Shown: positions 62,458 to 64,000 of the stretch, piece by piece
Layout: each line of letters opens with the position of its first letter
Position numbering within the stretch: the first letter of the stretch is position 1
Source of the DNA: Moorella thermoacetica
GTDB taxonomy: Bacteria > Bacillota > DSM-521 > Neomoorellales > Neomoorellaceae
Assembly (NCBI RefSeq): GCF_001267405.1
Contig: NZ_CP012369.1
Coordinates: 2,212,402 to 2,276,401, forward strand
Reading direction: 5' to 3'
DNA length: 64,000 bases
Notes under the pieces: model-generated
The model's input: the letters and a program-made list of their open reading frames with translations, nothing else
What the model was told of the DNA's origin: nothing
Databases searched by the model: none
Translations under genes and position numbers: made by a program

Positions 62458-63798
62458 TCACCTTGGTGCTTGCTTTACGATTGCGCTTTCTGGCGTTAAC
62501 GATCGCCTCCATTTCGGGTTTTTTGGAGGGAGTGTGCCCTTCTCCACGGCTTCCCTGGGAAAGGTGCCATCTACCGGCCGAGAAACCTCCATCAACTGGT
62601 GCAAAACAGCGACGGCGCTGGCGGCGAAGATCGGGTCGTTAATATGGGCGTTGAGTTTCATAAGTTTTATCCCGGGATTCAGGTTGGCCTCCAGGGACGC
62701 CACCAGAGCGGCGTCGGCTTCCTGATCGTACAGGGGGCCACCGGCCCGGCCGTTTTCCGACCAGCCCTTGAGAGGGACCATCACCACCACCGGACCGCGA
62801 GCGGCATTTAGCTTGGCGGCCATGACTTCGCCTACCTGGGCCAGTTCACCCCCGGTAGCCCGGACATTGGTATTGTAGGGGTTATGGTAGTGGGTCTTCC
62901 GGCCTTGGAAACGCTGCGGTATGGTATCTGCCGGTCCAAAACAGAAGTAATCCAGGCCGCCCAAGGAAACAACTTGGGGAATCCCCCGCCTGCCTGCAGC
63001 TTCCAGGCGCGGCCGCAGGGGAGTATAAATATCAGCGCCATGGACCTCGCCGATCAACTCGTGGGGGGTCAGATCCAGAACGCCGTTTATTAACCCTGCT
63101 TCGATTAGTTCTTCCATGGCTGATCCGCAGGTCCCGGAAGCATGAAAGGCTATCACTTCGTAACCCAGTTCCACCAGTCGCCCCCGGGCGGCTGCTACTG
63201 CCGGGTCGGTATTGCCCAGAGCTGTGATGGCAATTACCGGCCGTTCCCCCGCCTTCAGGGGCTGGCCCCAGGCGGCCATTCCTATCACCGCCCCGGCAGC
63301 ATTGCTGAGGATAGTGCGGCTGACGGTGTTGGGACCACCCAGCAGGTCGGCTACTGAGAACATCATGGTAATGTCCTTGTACTCTACATAGGGCCGGACA
63401 TTGCCCGAGGCCACCGTAGAAACTATTAACTTGGGCAGCCCGACAGGCAAAGAGCGCATGGCCATAGCTGCTATGGCCGTACCCTGGTTGCCGCCGATGC
63501 CCAGGACGCCCGCCAGCTCTCCCCGGTCATAAAGTTCCATTAATACCCGGGCCGCTCCGCGGCCCATGGTTGCCATCATGGCATCCCGGTGCAAGGTGCC
63601 CAAATCCTTGTACTCCACCCCAGCCCGGCGGCAGATCTCTTCCCTGGAATAGGTCGCCTGAAAATTATGGGGACGATGAGTGCTGACATCCAGCACCGGG
63701 GCCTGCCAGCCATGACTGGTGATAAACTCCTGCAGAAAACGGGCTTCGGCCTCTTTGGTGTCTACTGTGGCGATAATGGCAATGTCCTTCGCTGTCAC
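62458..63798 (-). CDS. UPF0261/Tm-1-like ATP-binding protein
   Basis: The product has 446 residues. Start region IAIIATVDTKEAEARFLQEF, glycine loop GVLGIGGNQGTAIAAMAMRS, KLIVSTVASGNVRPYVEYKD, VIAFHASGTCGSAMEELIEAG and PLKGWSENGRAGGPLYD mark the family. Often found with TIM-barrel partners in catabolic operons. The C-terminal 40 residues look poorly conserved, and another frame (62512-62417) runs on with a coherent basic sequence, so the exact C-terminus is open to doubt. Confidence 0.88.
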   Translation of the reverse strand: MTAKDIAIIATVDTKEAEARFLQEFITSHGWQAPVLDVSTHRPHNFQATYSREEICRRAGVEYKDLGTLHRDAMMATMGRGAARVLMELYDRGELAGVLGIGGNQGTAIAAMAMRSLPVGLPKLIVSTVASGNVRPYVEYKDITMMFSVADLLGGPNTVSRTILSNAAGAVIGMAAWGQPLKAGERPVIAITALGNTDPAVAAARGRLVELGYEVIAFHASGTCGSAMEELIEAGLINGVLDLTPHELIGEVHGADIYTPLRPRLEAAGRRGIPQVVSLGGLDYFCFGPADTIPQRFQGRKTHYHNPYNTNVRATGGELAQVGEVMAAKLNAARGPVVVMVPLKGWSENGRAGGPLYDQEADAALVASLEANLNPGIKLMKLNAHINDPIFAASAVAVLHQLMEVSRPVDGTFPREAVEKGTLPPKNPKWRRSLTPESAIVKQAPR

Positions 63799-63849
63799 AC
63801 CTTTTCTCCTCCGAAAATAACATCTGCCAAATCAGGCGATTATTGGTTT

Positions 63850-63955
63850 TCTTCCTGGAGACTGGGGGTACAGGCTTCAGGTTGCGGGTGCTTAGGCTAG
63901 CAACCTTGGCGCTTAAGTTGCTTAAGCGGCGGGGGTAGCTTGACTTTATTGCTAA
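63850..63955. repeat. Dispersed repeat copy upstream of UPF0261
   Basis: GGGGGTACAGGCT, GGCTAGCAACC and GCGGCGGGGGTAGCTTGACTTTAT correspond to the element at 58041-58128. The 63799-64000 gap holds no other recognised signal. Confidence 0.5.
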
Positions 63956-63962
63956 CGCCAGT

Positions 63963-64000
63963 TTAAGCCAGGGCCCAGGCTTCCTTAATGACACGCTTGG
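63963..64000 (-). CDS. Possible 3' end of a gene running off the window
   Basis: The minus strand reads KRVIKEAWALA followed by TAA at 63963-63965. It is open to the right edge. The sequence is protein-like but only 11 residues are visible. Confidence 0.25.
   Translation of the reverse strand, partial: KRVIKEAWALA

Overview
The window reads as a chromosomal segment of a Gram-positive, probably thermophilic acetogen-like Firmicute. Moorella or a close relative is my best guess. The basis is gene content and moderately high GC: a type V fructose-bisphosphate aldolase/phosphatase, a citramalate route to isoleucine, a glmS ribozyme, DGC-domain proteins, a CdaA/CdaR-GlmM-GlmS block and many IS elements. 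No database search was possible, so the genus is inference.

Layout. 1-1.7 kb: a minus-strand redox cluster (HdrA-N-like protein, ferredoxin, a DGC-lipoyl GcvH-like fusion, a second DGC protein). 1.8-3.2 kb: decayed genes (arsR, MFS transporter, DGC fragment) joined by a deletion. 3.3-4.8 kb: a small protein and a PadR-DUF2703 fusion with its own promoter and palindrome. 4.9-8.7 kb: NlpC/P60 hydrolase and a lipid-linked glycosylation cluster (GT2, DUF2304, EmrE-like, GT39). 8.9-14.6 kb: mobile DNA, with an IS3-family element interrupted by a group II intron that is itself interrupted by an ISLre2 element.

14.8-33.2 kb is a defence island on the minus strand. A type 1 BREX operon (brxA, brxB, brxC, pglX, pglZ, brxL) runs from a recognisable promoter and palindromic operator, and its pglX is cut by an IS21-family element with a clean 6-bp duplication. 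Directly downstream lies a four-gene module: a QueC-like enzyme, a TGT-like enzyme, a CD-NTase and a SLATT-type two-helix membrane protein. This matches the rare type IV CBASS architecture, here without the OGG gene, and is the most interesting system in the window.

33.3-40.5 kb: glmS with its ribozyme, glmM, cdaR and cdaA (amino-sugar supply and c-di-AMP), and two divergent DUF881 genes. 40.6-53.4 kb: a branched-chain amino acid operon transcribed ilvE-ilvD-ilvB-ilvN-ilvB-leuA-leuC-leuD-leuB-cimA. It has no ilvC, and leuC carries an in-frame TAG. 53.6-64 kb: small proteins, FmdB zinc ribbon, HD-GYP phosphodiesterase, a tautomerase/Cys-rich protein, an Orn/Lys/Arg decarboxylase, FBP aldolase/phosphatase, a DASS transporter, a zinc dehydrogenase and a UPF0261 (Tm-1-like) protein. 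Short dispersed repeats sit in several gaps.

No rRNA, tRNA or CRISPR array was seen.
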